Source: an uncultured Aquificaceae bacterium (GTDB lineage Bacteria; Aquificota; Aquificia; Aquificales; Aquificaceae). From it: a stretch of 43,629 bases of DNA. Below the pieces are notes generated by a model that made no database searches, was not told the origin of the DNA, and saw only the letters and a list, made by a program, of their open reading frames with translations. Made by a program: the position numbers and the translations under genes. Where the stretch lies: the NCBI GenBank assembly GCA_938048815.1, contig CALIUI010000092.1, forward strand, positions 1-43,629. The letters are read 5' to 3'. Positions 16,565-25,976 of this stretch are shown piece after piece. Position 1 is the first letter of the stretch; the number at the start of each line of letters is the position of its first letter.

Positions 16565-17283
16565 AAAATAATCCTCTCAAGGGTAAGTCCCTTTGCCTTT
16601 GCAGTATAGGGGCACTTGCCCTTCCCTTCCAAATAGTTTTTTATCTCTTCTATCCTTAGCTTTCCAAGTCCCAAATAGACAAGGCTTCCCACGATTCTTC
16701 TAACCATGTACCTTAAAAAGCTTGGTGCCCTTATTCTAAATTCTATAAGCTCACTTTCCTTGTAAAGGCTTACATCTTCTATGTTTATAAAAGTGTTTTT
16801 CTCCTCCTCCAACTTGGCAAAAGAAGAAAAGTCATGGGTGCCCAGAAAGAGTTCCACCGCAGAAAGCATCCTTTCATAGTCAAGTTTGTAGGGAATTCTC
16901 CAGCAAAAAGGGTCAAGGAAAGGATCCCTTGAAAAGCTATTAAAGATCCTATAAAGGTAAACCTTTCCTTTTACGCTGTAGCGGGCATTAAATCCCTCCT
17001 CTTGCCATACTTTTTTTATACCAATATCATCGGGCAGCATAGAGTTTAAAGCCTTTAAAAGGGTTTCATCTTTTATATCCTTGCTTGCTTGAAAGTTGGC
17101 TACGTATTCTTTTGCATGAACGCCCGAATCTGTCCTGCAACATCCTGTAAGTTTTATATGTTCTTGAAAGATCTTTTCTAAGCTTTCCTTTAAAGTGCCT
17201 TGCACCGTCCTTAATCCCGGTTGAACCTGCCAACCATGAAAATGGGTACCTACAAAGGATAAAAGAAGTACATAGTTGGGCAT
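16561..17283 (-). CDS. truA: tRNA pseudouridine(38-40) synthase
   Basis: TruA converts uridines 38-40 of the tRNA anticodon stem to pseudouridine. The nucleophile Asp52 lies in CRTDSGVHAKEYVANF. The FVGTHFHGWQVQPGLRTVQG opening and the C-terminal FLRYMVRRIVGSLVYLG motif are typical. Length (240 residues) is normal. It follows ybeY by 7 nt and ends the phoH-ybeY-truA unit. Confidence 0.93.
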   Translation of the reverse strand: MPNYVLLLSFVGTHFHGWQVQPGLRTVQGTLKESLEKIFQEHIKLTGCCRTDSGVHAKEYVANFQASKDIKDETLLKALNSMLPDDIGIKKVWQEEGFNARYSVKGKVYLYRIFNSFSRDPFLDPFCWRIPYKLDYERMLSAVELFLGTHDFSSFAKLEEEKNTFINIEDVSLYKESELIEFRIRAPSFLRYMVRRIVGSLVYLGLGKLRIEEIKNYLEGKGKCPYTAKAKGLTLERIIF

Positions 17284-17290
17284 AAAAAGA

Positions 17291-17734
17291 TTATAGAGAT
17301 TTTATGAGCTTTTCCTCTACCTGTTTAAAAACCCTTTCCTCTTCTTCCCCCAATTCGTGATCGTAGCCAAGCAAGTGCACAAAGCCATGCACCAACAATC
17401 TTTTTATCTCTTCCTCAAGACTATGCCCTAAATCCTTTGCCTGTCTTTCTGCCGTGTCCAAGGATATAACTATCTCGCCAAGCAAGTGATATTTACCCGC
17501 CGGTTCATCCAAAATAAAAGAGAGTACATCGGTGGCTTTATCCTTCCCTCTGTAGTTTTTGTTTAATTCCCTAATAACTTGGTCGTCCGTTAAATATATG
17601 CTTATCTCTATCCCTTGCATTCCTTGAAGGTTTAAGAGGCTTTCCGCTATGGTTTTTATCCACCCTGTGGAGATTTTCCCCTTATCCTTCCTTACCAGTA
17701 TTCTGTTCTTCCTTTGACCTCTCAAACTCTTCAT
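17291..17734 (-). CDS. ybeY: Endoribonuclease/rRNA maturation factor YbeY
   Basis: YbeY is a zinc-dependent protein needed for 16S rRNA 3'-end processing and ribosome quality control. The zinc site is His116, His120 and His126 in LVHGFVHLLGYDHE, and the KNYRGKDKATDVLSF segment is conserved. It overlaps the 3' end of phoH by 53 nt in another frame, the usual phoH-ybeY pairing. The exact start is uncertain because the ribosome binding site is weak; the first 20 residues are basic and may not all belong. Confidence 0.92.
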   Translation of the reverse strand: MKSLRGQRKNRILVRKDKGKISTGWIKTIAESLLNLQGMQGIEISIYLTDDQVIRELNKNYRGKDKATDVLSFILDEPAGKYHLLGEIVISLDTAERQAKDLGHSLEEEIKRLLVHGFVHLLGYDHELGEEEERVFKQVEEKLIKSL

Positions 17735-18671
17735 AGGCTTTTATTATCCTTGCCACTATGGGATGCCTTACCACATCTTCCTCTTTGAACCATACAAAGC
17801 TTATACCCTCTATGTCCCTAAGGACCTTTATTGCCTCCACAAGCCCCGATTGCTCCCTCTTTGGAAGGTCAATCTGGGTTATATCTCCCGTTATAACCAC
17901 CTTTGAGCCAAAGCCTATCCTTGTGAGAAACATCTTCATCTGTTCCTTTGTGGAGTTTTGGGCTTCATCCAGTATAATAAAGGCGTCGTTAAGGGTCTTG
18001 CCCCTCATGAAAGCAAGGGGGGCTATTTCTATTATGTTTCTTTCAAGCATATAGCCTGCCTTGTCATAATCTACCATATCATAAAGGGCATCGTACAAGG
18101 GCCTAAGGTAAGGGTCCACCTTTTCTGCTATTCCGCCGGGCAGAAAGCCCAACTTCTCTCCCGCTTCCACCGCAGGCCTTGTGAGAATTATCTTATTTAC
18201 CTTGTTAGTCTTCAGATGGGCAAGGGCCATAGCCATAGCCAAATAAGTCTTTCCCGTTCCCGCAGGTCCAATACCAAACACAATATCGTTATCCTTTATA
18301 GCATCTACGTATATCCTTTGAGTGTGGGTTTTTGGTACTATAGCCTTTTTCCTATGGGTTATCAGTATCACTTCTTCTTTCGGTGTAGTTTTTGCAACCT
18401 TTGCATTAAGGTAGTTCTTTGCCCTTTCTCTGACCTCTTGGGGTGTCAAAGGGGACTGGGTTAGTTCCTTTATAATATGTCTTAAAAACTCATATACAGC
18501 CTTTACCTTATCCTCTTCTCCCTTTATAAGAATCTCTGTGCCCTTGGCGGAGATTTTAACATCAAAGAGCTGTGAGAAGTACTTTAGGTTTTCGTCACCC
18601 CTGCCAACTATAGCATAAAACCTTTCATCAAAGCCACCAAGGTCTAACTTCTCTTCTGTTTTTTCCAACAT
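17682..18671 (-). CDS. phoH: PhoH-family ATPase (YbeZ-like)
   Basis: The protein has an N-terminal KH-like region (residues 15-70) and a PhoH ATPase domain with the P-loop GPAGTGKT at 135-142, the Walker B FIILDEAQNS and TGDITQIDLP as sensor. YbeZ-type proteins work with YbeY in rRNA processing, and the next gene is ybeY. The 329-residue length fits. The ATG follows GGGAAG, and a promoter with TTGACT and TATATT lies 21-48 bp upstream. Confidence 0.9.
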   Translation of the reverse strand: MLEKTEEKLDLGGFDERFYAIVGRGDENLKYFSQLFDVKISAKGTEILIKGEEDKVKAVYEFLRHIIKELTQSPLTPQEVRERAKNYLNAKVAKTTPKEEVILITHRKKAIVPKTHTQRIYVDAIKDNDIVFGIGPAGTGKTYLAMAMALAHLKTNKVNKIILTRPAVEAGEKLGFLPGGIAEKVDPYLRPLYDALYDMVDYDKAGYMLERNIIEIAPLAFMRGKTLNDAFIILDEAQNSTKEQMKMFLTRIGFGSKVVITGDITQIDLPKREQSGLVEAIKVLRDIEGISFVWFKEEDVVRHPIVARIIKAYEEFERSKEEQNTGKEG

Positions 18672-18691
18672 CTTCCCAACAGCTTACTATA

Positions 18692-18719
18692 AATATACCC
18701 TTTAATTGGTGGTAGTCAA
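18692..18719 (-). promoter_or_regulatory. Promoter of phoH-ybeY-truA
   Basis: On the minus strand TTGACT (plus coordinates 18714-18719) and TATATT (18692-18697) are 16 bp apart. Transcription would start near 18685, giving a short leader with a ribosome binding site before phoH. Confidence 0.6.
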
Positions 18720-18727
18720 TACACTAA

Positions 18728-18744
18728 AGAGGTTGCGTCAAAAA
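18728..18744 (+). repeat. Solo copy of the transposon terminal repeat
   Basis: AGAGGTTGCGTCAAAAA matches the outer end of the mini-transposon at 30198-30214 (minus strand) in 15 of 17 bases. No other part of that element is found beside it. The following 135 nt up to the membrane protein gene hold no recognisable gene. One plus-strand frame is open through it (with the phrase YFFNRALKYF near 18805-18835) and may be a gene remnant, but I cannot assign it. Confidence 0.4.
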
Positions 18745-18879
18745 TCTGCCTGAGGGCATACAGCACACGCTTCAACAGGTTAAAACACAGATCGCCCAAT
18801 TGTATTTCTTTAATAGGGCATTGAAATATTTTTGTGGGGGCGTTTTTACACGCAAAGCCACCAGAAATTTCACCATCGC

Positions 18880-19278
18880 CTATGCAAAAAAGACCAATCT
18901 TAACATCCAACCGGTGAAAAGTTGGAAAAGGGTCAATAAAATCCCCAAAGCTGGCAAAACTATAACCTTTTTACCTACACTATCGCCTTTGAACCAAAAC
19001 ACCAGAAAATTCACCAAAGATAAAAGAAGCAGGAACAGACCATTCCATTTATGGGGAAAAGCCCAGATAAAGGGTGCCTTTGATTGCACAAGGGGAACGT
19101 TGGACACGCCAAAACCAAAGATAACAGAAAGCACCAACAAGCCTATCAATACCAAGTTAAGATACAAGGCGGGTTTTATCAAACTTCTAAGCTTTAGCAC
19201 ACCAAGGGCATACAAAACAAAGACAAGCAAAGCCACCAACACCGCAGAATAAGAAAATAGTGGATGGAATACCATCAC
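18880..19278 (-). CDS. Small integral membrane protein, four predicted helices
   Basis: The 132-residue protein has hydrophobic stretches at about 8-27, 33-54, 75-95 and 103-125, and little outside them. The opening HPLFSYSAVLVALLVF is reminiscent of the DUF2231 type, where an N-terminal His-Pro starts the first helix, but the similarity is weak. Function is unknown. Its start overlaps the reverse gyrase stop by 4 nt, so it belongs to the der-reverse gyrase unit. Confidence 0.7.
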   Translation of the reverse strand: MMVFHPLFSYSAVLVALLVFVLYALGVLKLRSLIKPALYLNLVLIGLLVLSVIFGFGVSNVPLVQSKAPFIWAFPHKWNGLFLLLLSLVNFLVFWFKGDSVGKKVIVLPALGILLTLFQLFTGWMLRLVFFA

Positions 19279-22200
19279 AATACCTCCAAGCTTTTTTCCA
19301 CATCTATTATACTCTTATATAGCCTCATAAGTATATCTTCATAATTTTCCTCTCCCAACTCTACCCTATCCATGAGCTCTTCCAACCTTGTTGTAAATTC
19401 CTCTTTAAGAAACTGGCGTATAAGTTCCTTGCTTTGCAGATAGTTATAAACCTCTTTACCAAGCTTTGTGGGAATAAGAAAGCCTTTATTTTCTACCACA
19501 TAGCCCCTCTCTATAAGCTTTTCTATTATGGTAGCGTAAGTAGAAGGTCTTCCTATACCTCTTTTTTTCATCTCTTGAACCAACTCCCCATGAGTATATA
19601 GGTAAGCCTTTGGTTGAGAAAGAAATCTTTTTCTTTCAAGTACCTCCAAGGTTCCCAATATAGGCTTGTAGAGCTCCACGGGCAGGAACTTATTCCATCC
19701 TTCTTGTAGAATCTCCGTAGGCACTTCCAACTCAAAAACTTCCTCAAGGGCTTTTACCCTTAGCCTTAGGATTTTTAATCTTATTTCCTTAGTTTGGCTT
19801 GCCATGAAGCCTTTAAAGATCAATTCATAAAGCATAAGGTGTTCTTTTGATAAGCCCTCCACTTGCCCGCCATATACCAAGCTTCTTAACTCCTCTGGGT
19901 CTATGGGCTTTGTAGGTCTTATTCCTTCATGGGCTCCGCCCTCTGCCCACCTTCTTGGACGGAAAAAGTCTGGACCTAACTCCTCCTTTATATACTCTTG
20001 GGCTATGCCTATCCCATAATCGGAAACCCTTATGGAGTCTGTGCGGTGATAAGTTATATAACCAAGCTCAAAAAGGGTTTGGGCAATAGCCATAGTCTTT
20101 GGCAAAGACCATCTATATAGGTCGCTTGCAGCCTTAAGCATGGTATCGGTGCTAAAGGGCGGTGGTGGTAATCTTGTTTCTTCCTTTTCTTCCACAAGCT
20201 CCACATGGACCTTCCTTAACCTTTCGTAGAAGTCCTTTGCTGTATTTTCCTCCTTAAAAAGCTTTTCCACCTTTAGCCTTTCCTGTTGGTCTATGGGAAA
20301 AAGCACCTTGTAAACCTTTTGTCGGTATTCCCTTTCCCTTTCTATTATCCAGCCCAAAACAGGAGTTTGAACTCTACCTGCGGACAGCCAGCTTTTGCCA
20401 AAGGCCTTCTGCAAAGCCTTTGAAAACTCAAAGCCTACCCATCTGTCAGCCACCCTCCTTACTATCTGGGCTTTTACCAAGTTTATGTCTATATCTCTGT
20501 TTTCACTCAAAGCTCTCAGTATTGCCTTTCTGGTAACTTCGTGGAATTCCATCCTTTTTATATTGGGATTGTAAGGTTTTATAAGCTCCGCCAAGTCCCA
20601 CCCTATCTTTTCACCTTCTGTATCTGGGTCTGTGGCTATTAAAATCTCTTGGGCTTCCAAGGCCATACGCCTTAGGCCCTCTATTATCCTTTCCTTTCCT
20701 TCTATTACCTCATATACGGGTACGGGCTTTCCATCTAAGTAAACACCATGGAAACCCTCTTCCTTGTTAAGGTCCAGCACGTGCCCAAGGCTTGCGGTTA
20801 TCATAATATACCTGTCTCCTGCGGAAGTTTCCATAAGCTCGTGGTCTCCTACCCTTCTCCTTACCGCCTTACCGAAAAAGTTTGCTATGGTTTTCGCCTT
20901 GTTGGGAGACTCCACCACAATAAGCACAGGCTTTAGTATTTCCTTACTTTCTGGCTTTTCCTTTCCAGAAAGGAAAGTCCTTATCTTTTCCCTGTCCTTG
21001 TCTATTTCCCTTAGAACCTCTGAGAGTTCTATGTTTTGCAGGCTGCTAAAGTTTATATCCTCATTGAACCATTTGACCTTTTTTATAAGATGTTTAAAGG
21101 ACCTTCTGTCATCCACCAAAACAAGGCTAAGACCTTTGCTTATACCTCCCGCAAACATGCGAGAAGTCCTTCCGCTTGCTTGCAGGTACCCTGTGGCGTC
21201 GGAGACCACCATCTCATAGCCTTCTTCTGTCTTTCTAAGGGTTATCTCTTCGGAAGTTTGCATCAAAAGGATCAGCTCTTGCGAAGATAGAAAGCTTCCC
21301 ACCTCTTGTCTTAACTTATTTATCCTCTCTAATAGGTCTGGCTTGTCCTTTACATAATTTTCTCTAAGGAACTGATAGCTTTTAAGTTGCCTTAGCCAAG
21401 AGTCTAAGTCCCTTAGCTTTTGGGGAAAATGTTTGGCTACCAAGCTCCTTACGGACATCAAAGCCCAAAGGAGATGGGATAAACTTTCCTCAAAACGCAA
21501 GGATATTACTATCTTGGGAACTCCGTAAAAGATGGCATACCTTATCACGTGGGGAAGGTCTATACCCCTTGCAAGGGGATTTCTATAAGAGGCAATGCCC
21601 ACAAGAATATCTATATTTCCCTTTTCATAATCCCTTAGGGTTTCCTCGTCAAAGTCTTCGTAGGATGTTGCCCTTATACCCTTTTCCCTAAGGTATGCTA
21701 TCACCTCTTGTACAAATTCCTTTCCCCTATCGGAGGGTACAAAGATAAGCCCTCCCTTTCCCAGCAGCTTTACCCATTCCTCCAAGGGCTTTGAGCTTAT
21801 ATCCTCGTACACATCTAAAACATTCCTAAGGTAGAAGGTGGGCGTACCCACCTCAAAGCCAAGCAATTCCCTAAAAAGCTTTATTCTGCTGGAACGAGGA
21901 TTGGAAGTGGCAGAAGAGACCACCAGAACACCCCTTCTTTTGTTGGATATCTCTTTTACCTTCTGCGATAGCTCCCTTATTCCCCCCCAATCTTCTTCCT
22001 CTTTATTAAACTTTTCCTTTAACCTTATAAGCTTCATGGCTAAGTTTATATCCTCTTCCTCAAAGCCCAAAAGGAGCAGAAGCTTATCTATGTTCCTTGC
22101 AGTTTTCAAAAAGGAATCTACATCATCCACAAAAACAAAGTCAAAGGCTTTTGGTATAAACTCATAATTTTTGTATAAAAACATGGAAGTGGTTAAAAGA

Positions 22201-22712
22201 ACCTTGAAATCTCCAGCCTTTAGTCTTTCCCTTTTAGTTTCCCTATGCTTTTGACTTTCCTTTAAAAAATACAGAATATCTTCTTCCTTTAACCCAAAGT
22301 CCTTTAGCTTTTGTAGTGTAAGCTCCAAAAGAAGCGTGGTAGGCAGTATTATGTAGGATTTTTTCCCCTTCTTTGCCAAGTAGCTTGCCATGGATACGCC
22401 AAAGGAAGTTTTACCTACACCCGTAGGTGCCAAAAGTCCAAAGGAGTTTGCAAGAAATACCCTCTTTGCCCAGCTTTCCTGAAGGCTCCAAGGCTTTGAA
22501 CCAAGGTACTTCTCAAAGTGCTTTTCCCATTTTTTCAGCTCCTCTTCCATTGTGCATACTTTACTAAGATTCCCCTCCTTTACCATTCCCTCGCAATAAT
22601 TCCTGCCAATATTTGGCATACAGGATTCACAAGGCAATCCCAAGCTTAACCTTTCTGCACTTATGGTTCCTCCGCAGTTGGGACAAAGGTTTTTAAAGAA
22701 GCTTTCTATCAT
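19275..22712 (-). CDS. rgy: Reverse gyrase
   Basis: Reverse gyrase adds positive supercoils to DNA using ATP and is the one protein shared by nearly all hyperthermophiles. The 1145 residues show, in order: an N-terminal zinc finger (Cys10, 13, 28, 31), a helicase-like part with the P-loop APTGVGKT at 95-102 and DDVD at 196-199, an ASGRTSRM motif near 512-519, the Toprim part with Glu601 and DPD at 695-697, and the topoisomerase IA active-site Tyr888 in ITYHRTDS. All key residues are present, so it should be active. The gene starts 11 nt after the der stop. Confidence 0.96.
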   Translation of the reverse strand: MIESFFKNLCPNCGGTISAERLSLGLPCESCMPNIGRNYCEGMVKEGNLSKVCTMEEELKKWEKHFEKYLGSKPWSLQESWAKRVFLANSFGLLAPTGVGKTSFGVSMASYLAKKGKKSYIILPTTLLLELTLQKLKDFGLKEEDILYFLKESQKHRETKRERLKAGDFKVLLTTSMFLYKNYEFIPKAFDFVFVDDVDSFLKTARNIDKLLLLLGFEEEDINLAMKLIRLKEKFNKEEEDWGGIRELSQKVKEISNKRRGVLVVSSATSNPRSSRIKLFRELLGFEVGTPTFYLRNVLDVYEDISSKPLEEWVKLLGKGGLIFVPSDRGKEFVQEVIAYLREKGIRATSYEDFDEETLRDYEKGNIDILVGIASYRNPLARGIDLPHVIRYAIFYGVPKIVISLRFEESLSHLLWALMSVRSLVAKHFPQKLRDLDSWLRQLKSYQFLRENYVKDKPDLLERINKLRQEVGSFLSSQELILLMQTSEEITLRKTEEGYEMVVSDATGYLQASGRTSRMFAGGISKGLSLVLVDDRRSFKHLIKKVKWFNEDINFSSLQNIELSEVLREIDKDREKIRTFLSGKEKPESKEILKPVLIVVESPNKAKTIANFFGKAVRRRVGDHELMETSAGDRYIMITASLGHVLDLNKEEGFHGVYLDGKPVPVYEVIEGKERIIEGLRRMALEAQEILIATDPDTEGEKIGWDLAELIKPYNPNIKRMEFHEVTRKAILRALSENRDIDINLVKAQIVRRVADRWVGFEFSKALQKAFGKSWLSAGRVQTPVLGWIIEREREYRQKVYKVLFPIDQQERLKVEKLFKEENTAKDFYERLRKVHVELVEEKEETRLPPPPFSTDTMLKAASDLYRWSLPKTMAIAQTLFELGYITYHRTDSIRVSDYGIGIAQEYIKEELGPDFFRPRRWAEGGAHEGIRPTKPIDPEELRSLVYGGQVEGLSKEHLMLYELIFKGFMASQTKEIRLKILRLRVKALEEVFELEVPTEILQEGWNKFLPVELYKPILGTLEVLERKRFLSQPKAYLYTHGELVQEMKKRGIGRPSTYATIIEKLIERGYVVENKGFLIPTKLGKEVYNYLQSKELIRQFLKEEFTTRLEELMDRVELGEENYEDILMRLYKSIIDVEKSLEVL

Positions 22713-22723
22713 GGTTTTTTATT

Positions 22724-24025
22724 TTAATCCTCCTCCCTTCCCTTTAGTAAGAACCTAAGGGGGGCATGCCTTATGTTTAGATATTCCCTTAACTTCCTCA
22801 GGAAAAATCTTTTGTACTCGGACCTCCAAATTTCTGGGTCGTTGGTAAATACCACTATGGTAGGCGGTTTTGTACCCTCTTGGAAGGCGTAATATATCTT
22901 TACCTCTTTTCCCTTGTAGGATGGGGGATGCTTTTCCTTCAATATCCTTTCTATAGCCCTGTTTATAAAAGAAGTCTTGTGCTGTAAGTTATAGTCTTGC
23001 CAAACCAAATCAAAAGCCCTTAGAAGGTTTTCTATTCCTTGCCTTTTCAATGCAGAAGTTAGAACTATAGGAGCAAAGTCAAGGAAGGGAAGCTCCTTTC
23101 TTATGTAGGCTTCCAACTCTCCCTTGCTTGCCTTTACAAGGTCTATCTTGTTTCCCACTATAATACAACCCTTGTACCTTCTTTCTATCAAACCCCCTAT
23201 CTTCTTATCTTGGTCTGTGATACCCTCCGAAAGGTCAATCACAAGACAGGATATATCAGAAAGCTCAACAGCCTTTATAGACCTTCCCACGGAGAAAAAC
23301 TCCACGCCATACTCTACTTTGCTTTTTCTTCTTATACCCGCAGTGTCTATAAGGATATAGTCCTTTCCTTCAAAGGAAAAGGGAATCTCAATGGCGTCTC
23401 TGGTTGTGCCCGGTATGGGAGAGACTATAACCCTTTCCTCCTTTAAAAGGGCATTAATAAGGGAAGACTTACCCACGTTGGGCCTGCCTAAGAAGGCAAC
23501 CTTAACACCTTCTAAGATCCTTTCCTTTTCTTGGGGAATACGATCCACTATGTAATCTAAAAGCTCACCAACGCCAACACCATGCTGTGCAGATATGGGA
23601 AATACCTCTTCAAAGCCCAAAGAGTAAAACTCATAGATTCTATTTTGGAGTTTTTGGTTGTCTATTTTATTCACCGCAAGCACTACCTTTTCTTTATAAG
23701 GATACAAAAGCCTTGCCAGGTACTCATCGCCTGCGGTAAGACCTTCCCTTCCATCCACCACAAAGATGATAGCCTTCGCACTGTCCAAAACCCTTTGAAT
23801 CTGTCTTTTTATGGCTTCGGTTATATCATCTCCCTTTTCTAACACCCCACCCGTATCCGCCACTGTAAATACCTTATCCTTCCAACTTACCACGCCTTCC
23901 ACCATATCCCTTGTAACACCCGGAAGGTCATGAACTATGCTTTTTCGCTTCCTTACAAGCCTGTTAAAAAGGGTGGATTTTCCCACGTTAGGCCTTCCTA
24001 CTATCAAAACATCCGCCATGAGCAT
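22724..24025 (-). CDS. der: Ribosome-associated GTPase Der (EngA)
   Basis: Der is a double GTPase needed for 50S ribosome assembly. Two G domains are visible, with P-loops GRPNVGKS at about 10-17 and 180-187, G3 motifs DTGG and DTAG, and NKID twice. A KH-like C-terminal domain follows. Length (433 residues) is normal. Two ATG codons lie two codons apart (24025 and 24019); MADVLIVGRPN from the second is equally possible. No Shine-Dalgarno is seen. Confidence 0.95.
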   Translation of the reverse strand: MLMADVLIVGRPNVGKSTLFNRLVRKRKSIVHDLPGVTRDMVEGVVSWKDKVFTVADTGGVLEKGDDITEAIKRQIQRVLDSAKAIIFVVDGREGLTAGDEYLARLLYPYKEKVVLAVNKIDNQKLQNRIYEFYSLGFEEVFPISAQHGVGVGELLDYIVDRIPQEKERILEGVKVAFLGRPNVGKSSLINALLKEERVIVSPIPGTTRDAIEIPFSFEGKDYILIDTAGIRRKSKVEYGVEFFSVGRSIKAVELSDISCLVIDLSEGITDQDKKIGGLIERRYKGCIIVGNKIDLVKASKGELEAYIRKELPFLDFAPIVLTSALKRQGIENLLRAFDLVWQDYNLQHKTSFINRAIERILKEKHPPSYKGKEVKIYYAFQEGTKPPTIVVFTNDPEIWRSEYKRFFLRKLREYLNIRHAPLRFLLKGREED

Positions 24026-24086
24026 TAGAAGTTTATCACAATGACCTAAGAATTGCCCCTTTAGGAGTTTATGGGCATACGCTTAT

Positions 24087-24107
24087 AGAACTTTTCAATA
24101 AAGTTCT
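24087..24107 (-). terminator. Hairpin at the hemerythrin stop codon
   Basis: A 7-bp perfect stem (AGAACTT at 24087-24093 with AAGTTCT at 24101-24107) encloses 7 nt and begins at the last base of the hemerythrin stop codon. There is no T run behind it, so it may stabilise the 3' end rather than terminate by itself. The remaining 60 nt up to der hold nothing else I can identify. Confidence 0.35.
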
Positions 24108-24490
24108 TAATCGCCTATATGTATTGCAGTAATCGAGTCCCACCTTGATATATGAAGCAAAAGCCAGGGCACCATCTTTTTTTCAATTTCTTTTACGTTT
24201 TTTCCTATTTTCCAATTGTCGTATAGGTTTTTGATATCCCTTCTCATGCTGTCATGTTCCGCCTTGTGCATGGGATAGGCAAAAAATTCCGCTTCCCTCA
24301 TAAGCTCCTCTTCTGTTGAAAAATGGTCTTCTACATCATAGATTAGCAACTCCATAAGCCTGTCTATTTCTTGAAGGTTTTCTCTTTGGCAGGCTTGGTA
24401 AAGCTCCTCTATGATCTGCGCTTCATCTTCGTGAAGAGCGTTAAAAAGTTCATTGGCTACCTTTGGAAGCTTGTCGATTCCTAAAAGCAT
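24107..24490 (-). CDS. Bacteriohemerythrin
   Basis: This is a single-domain O2-binding di-iron protein. The full ligand set is visible: His20, His56, Glu60, His75, His79, His113 and Asp118. Length is 127 residues, with no membrane or signalling part. In a microaerophile it may store, deliver or sense oxygen; that role is inferred. AGGAGGT lies 5 nt before the ATG. The upstream region contains an inverted GTAAG/CTTAC (24513-24528) that could bind a regulator. Confidence 0.9.
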   Translation of the reverse strand: MLLGIDKLPKVANELFNALHEDEAQIIEELYQACQRENLQEIDRLMELLIYDVEDHFSTEEELMREAEFFAYPMHKAEHDSMRRDIKNLYDNWKIGKNVKEIEKKMVPWLLLHISRWDSITAIHIGD

Positions 24491-24606
24491 CTTTTAACCT
24501 CCTAAGTTTTATGTAAGTATGTGCTTACTTCATACGTTTTCTATGAGTATGATCATCTTTAAAGGCGCGAATTCTACTAACCCTTTACTTTGATATAATT
24601 GAAGAT
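24491..24606. promoter_or_regulatory. Divergent regulatory region between hemerythrin and lipoprotein genes
   Basis: The 116 bp hold the ribosome binding site of the hemerythrin gene, a GTAAG-6-CTTAC inverted repeat at 24513-24528 and, for the plus strand, TATAAT at 24594-24599 exactly 7 nt before the lipoprotein ATG. The lipoprotein mRNA would therefore start at or very near its A. Confidence 0.5.
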
Positions 24607-25161
24607 ATGCTTAAAGTAAAGCTTTTATTGCCCCTTTTCTTTTTAATCTTCTCCTGTGCCCCCATGGTGTGCCCGGAGGGAGAACAGATAAAAAGAGACT
24701 ACTCAGAGTATAACGCTCCTTCCTCCTACAAAGCTTCCTTGTCCCTAAGGCAGGGATTTTTGAGGATCCCCATAGAGGTTGCCAAAAGGGATGGCACATT
24801 TACCATAAGTGGAGAAGGGAGAACCTTTGAGCTAAACCTCGGCAATCTATGTATAGGTGGGGTATGCTTTGACCTTCCTGTGAATCCCGATGGCATCCTT
24901 TTTGGTAAGGTAATAAGAGGAGATGAAAAACTTGTATGCTCCTTTGGTGGTGTTTCCTTTGAAAGGGATGAAGGATTTTTTAAGTCAAAGTATGTTTTTA
25001 AAGATGGCAGACTAAGTTTTATAGAGTTCTACGATAAAAGAAGGGAAAAGGTTTTAAAGATCAACTACCTTGACTGGTCAAGGGAGGGCTATGTAAAAGC
25101 CATAAAGCTTGAAGGGGAAAACATAAGCGCCATCCTCACAGTGGATAGTATAAAATTTTAG
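24607..25161 (+). CDS. Lipoprotein of unknown function
   Basis: The 184-residue protein starts with a lipoprotein signal peptide whose lipobox ends IFSC near residue 17. The rest reads as beta strands (for example [18 protein letters not shown] and ILTVDSIKF), with a general likeness to outer-membrane lipoprotein assembly proteins such as LolB, but no motif proves it. The next gene is lgt, the enzyme that adds the lipid to such proteins, 2 nt downstream. The start is leaderless in design: TATAAT 7 nt before ATG. Confidence 0.7.
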   Translation: MLKVKLLLPLFFLIFSCAPMVCPEGEQIKRDYSEYNAPSSYKASLSLRQGFLRIPIEVAKRDGTFTISGEGRTFELNLGNLCIGGVCFDLPVNPDGILFGKVIRGDEKLVCSFGGVSFERDEGFFKSKYVFKDGRLSFIEFYDKRREKVLKINYLDWSREGYVKAIKLEGENISAILTVDSIKF

Positions 25162-25163
25162 CC

Positions 25164-25976
25164 ATGTACCCCGTATTGATTGAGCTCTTTGGTCTGAAGA
25201 TATACACCTACGGCCTTTTGGTAGCTTTGGGAGCTTTTGTTGCCTACTGGCTTGTGCTTAGGTTTGCAAAAAGGGAAGGTATAAATCCAAACCATGTGGA
25301 AAACACCTTGTTGTTTGCCCTTCTTTTGGGGATAGTGGGTGGCAGGATCTCCTACATAGTGGAACATCCAGAACAGGTGGAAGGTTTAAAGGACATAATA
25401 GCCATATGGAACGGCGGCATGGACTTCTTTGGCGGGCTTATGGGGGGCATAATTGGAGCTCTTATAGGAATACTTAAATATAAACTGCCCTTCTGGAAGA
25501 GCGCAGACATGGCGGTGGTTGCTCTTAGTATAGCCCATGCCATAGGAAGGCTTGGATGCACCTCCGCAGGCTGCTGTTATGGAAAGCCCTTTCCCGCTGA
25601 CGGCGTAAATATGCCGGGAATCCACCTCTCCGATAAATTTCCCTTTTTCTATGTGGTGTTTCCTCCGGGCGCGGTTGCTCCCCCTTACATGCCCCTATAT
25701 CCTACCCAGCTTATGGAGTTTTTGGGGCTTTTACTTATATTCCTTTTGCTTCTTTTTGCCTATGGCAAAAAGCCCTTTGACGGCTTTGTCTTTGCCTTGT
25801 ATGCCTTTTCCTATGGCCTTTTAAGGTTTATCCTTGAATTTTTCAGAGGAGTTACGCCGCCCATAAGTGGCATAGGTTTGTCCTGGAACCAGTTGGTGGC
25901 AATAAGCATGATGCTTTTTTCCATAGCCCTCATCCTTTGGCTTTTAAAAGAGAAAAGGCATGAAAAGATGGTTTAA
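25164..25976 (+). CDS. lgt: Prolipoprotein diacylglyceryl transferase
   Basis: Lgt transfers diacylglycerol from phosphatidylglycerol to the lipobox cysteine of prolipoproteins in the inner membrane. The 270 residues contain about seven membrane helices. Typical segments are [12 protein letters not shown] at the start, [22 protein letters not shown] and [19 protein letters not shown], the family signature region. It sits directly behind a lipoprotein gene, and sppA overlaps its end by 17 nt. TATAAA at 25149-25154 may give it an extra promoter. Confidence 0.93.
   Translation: MYPVLIELFGLKIYTYGLLVALGAFVAYWLVLRFAKREGINPNHVENTLLFALLLGIVGGRISYIVEHPEQVEGLKDIIAIWNGGMDFFGGLMGGIIGALIGILKYKLPFWKSADMAVVALSIAHAIGRLGCTSAGCCYGKPFPADGVNMPGIHLSDKFPFFYVVFPPGAVAPPYMPLYPTQLMEFLGLLLIFLLLLFAYGKKPFDGFVFALYAFSYGLLRFILEFFRGVTPPISGIGLSWNQLVAISMMLFSIALILWLLKEKRHEKMV

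Noticed and set aside
18800-19252. Plus-strand frame opposite the small membrane protein
   Set aside because: The minus-strand gene has four helices and a coupled start with reverse gyrase. Only the first part of this frame (before 18880) is left unexplained and is noted as a possible remnant.
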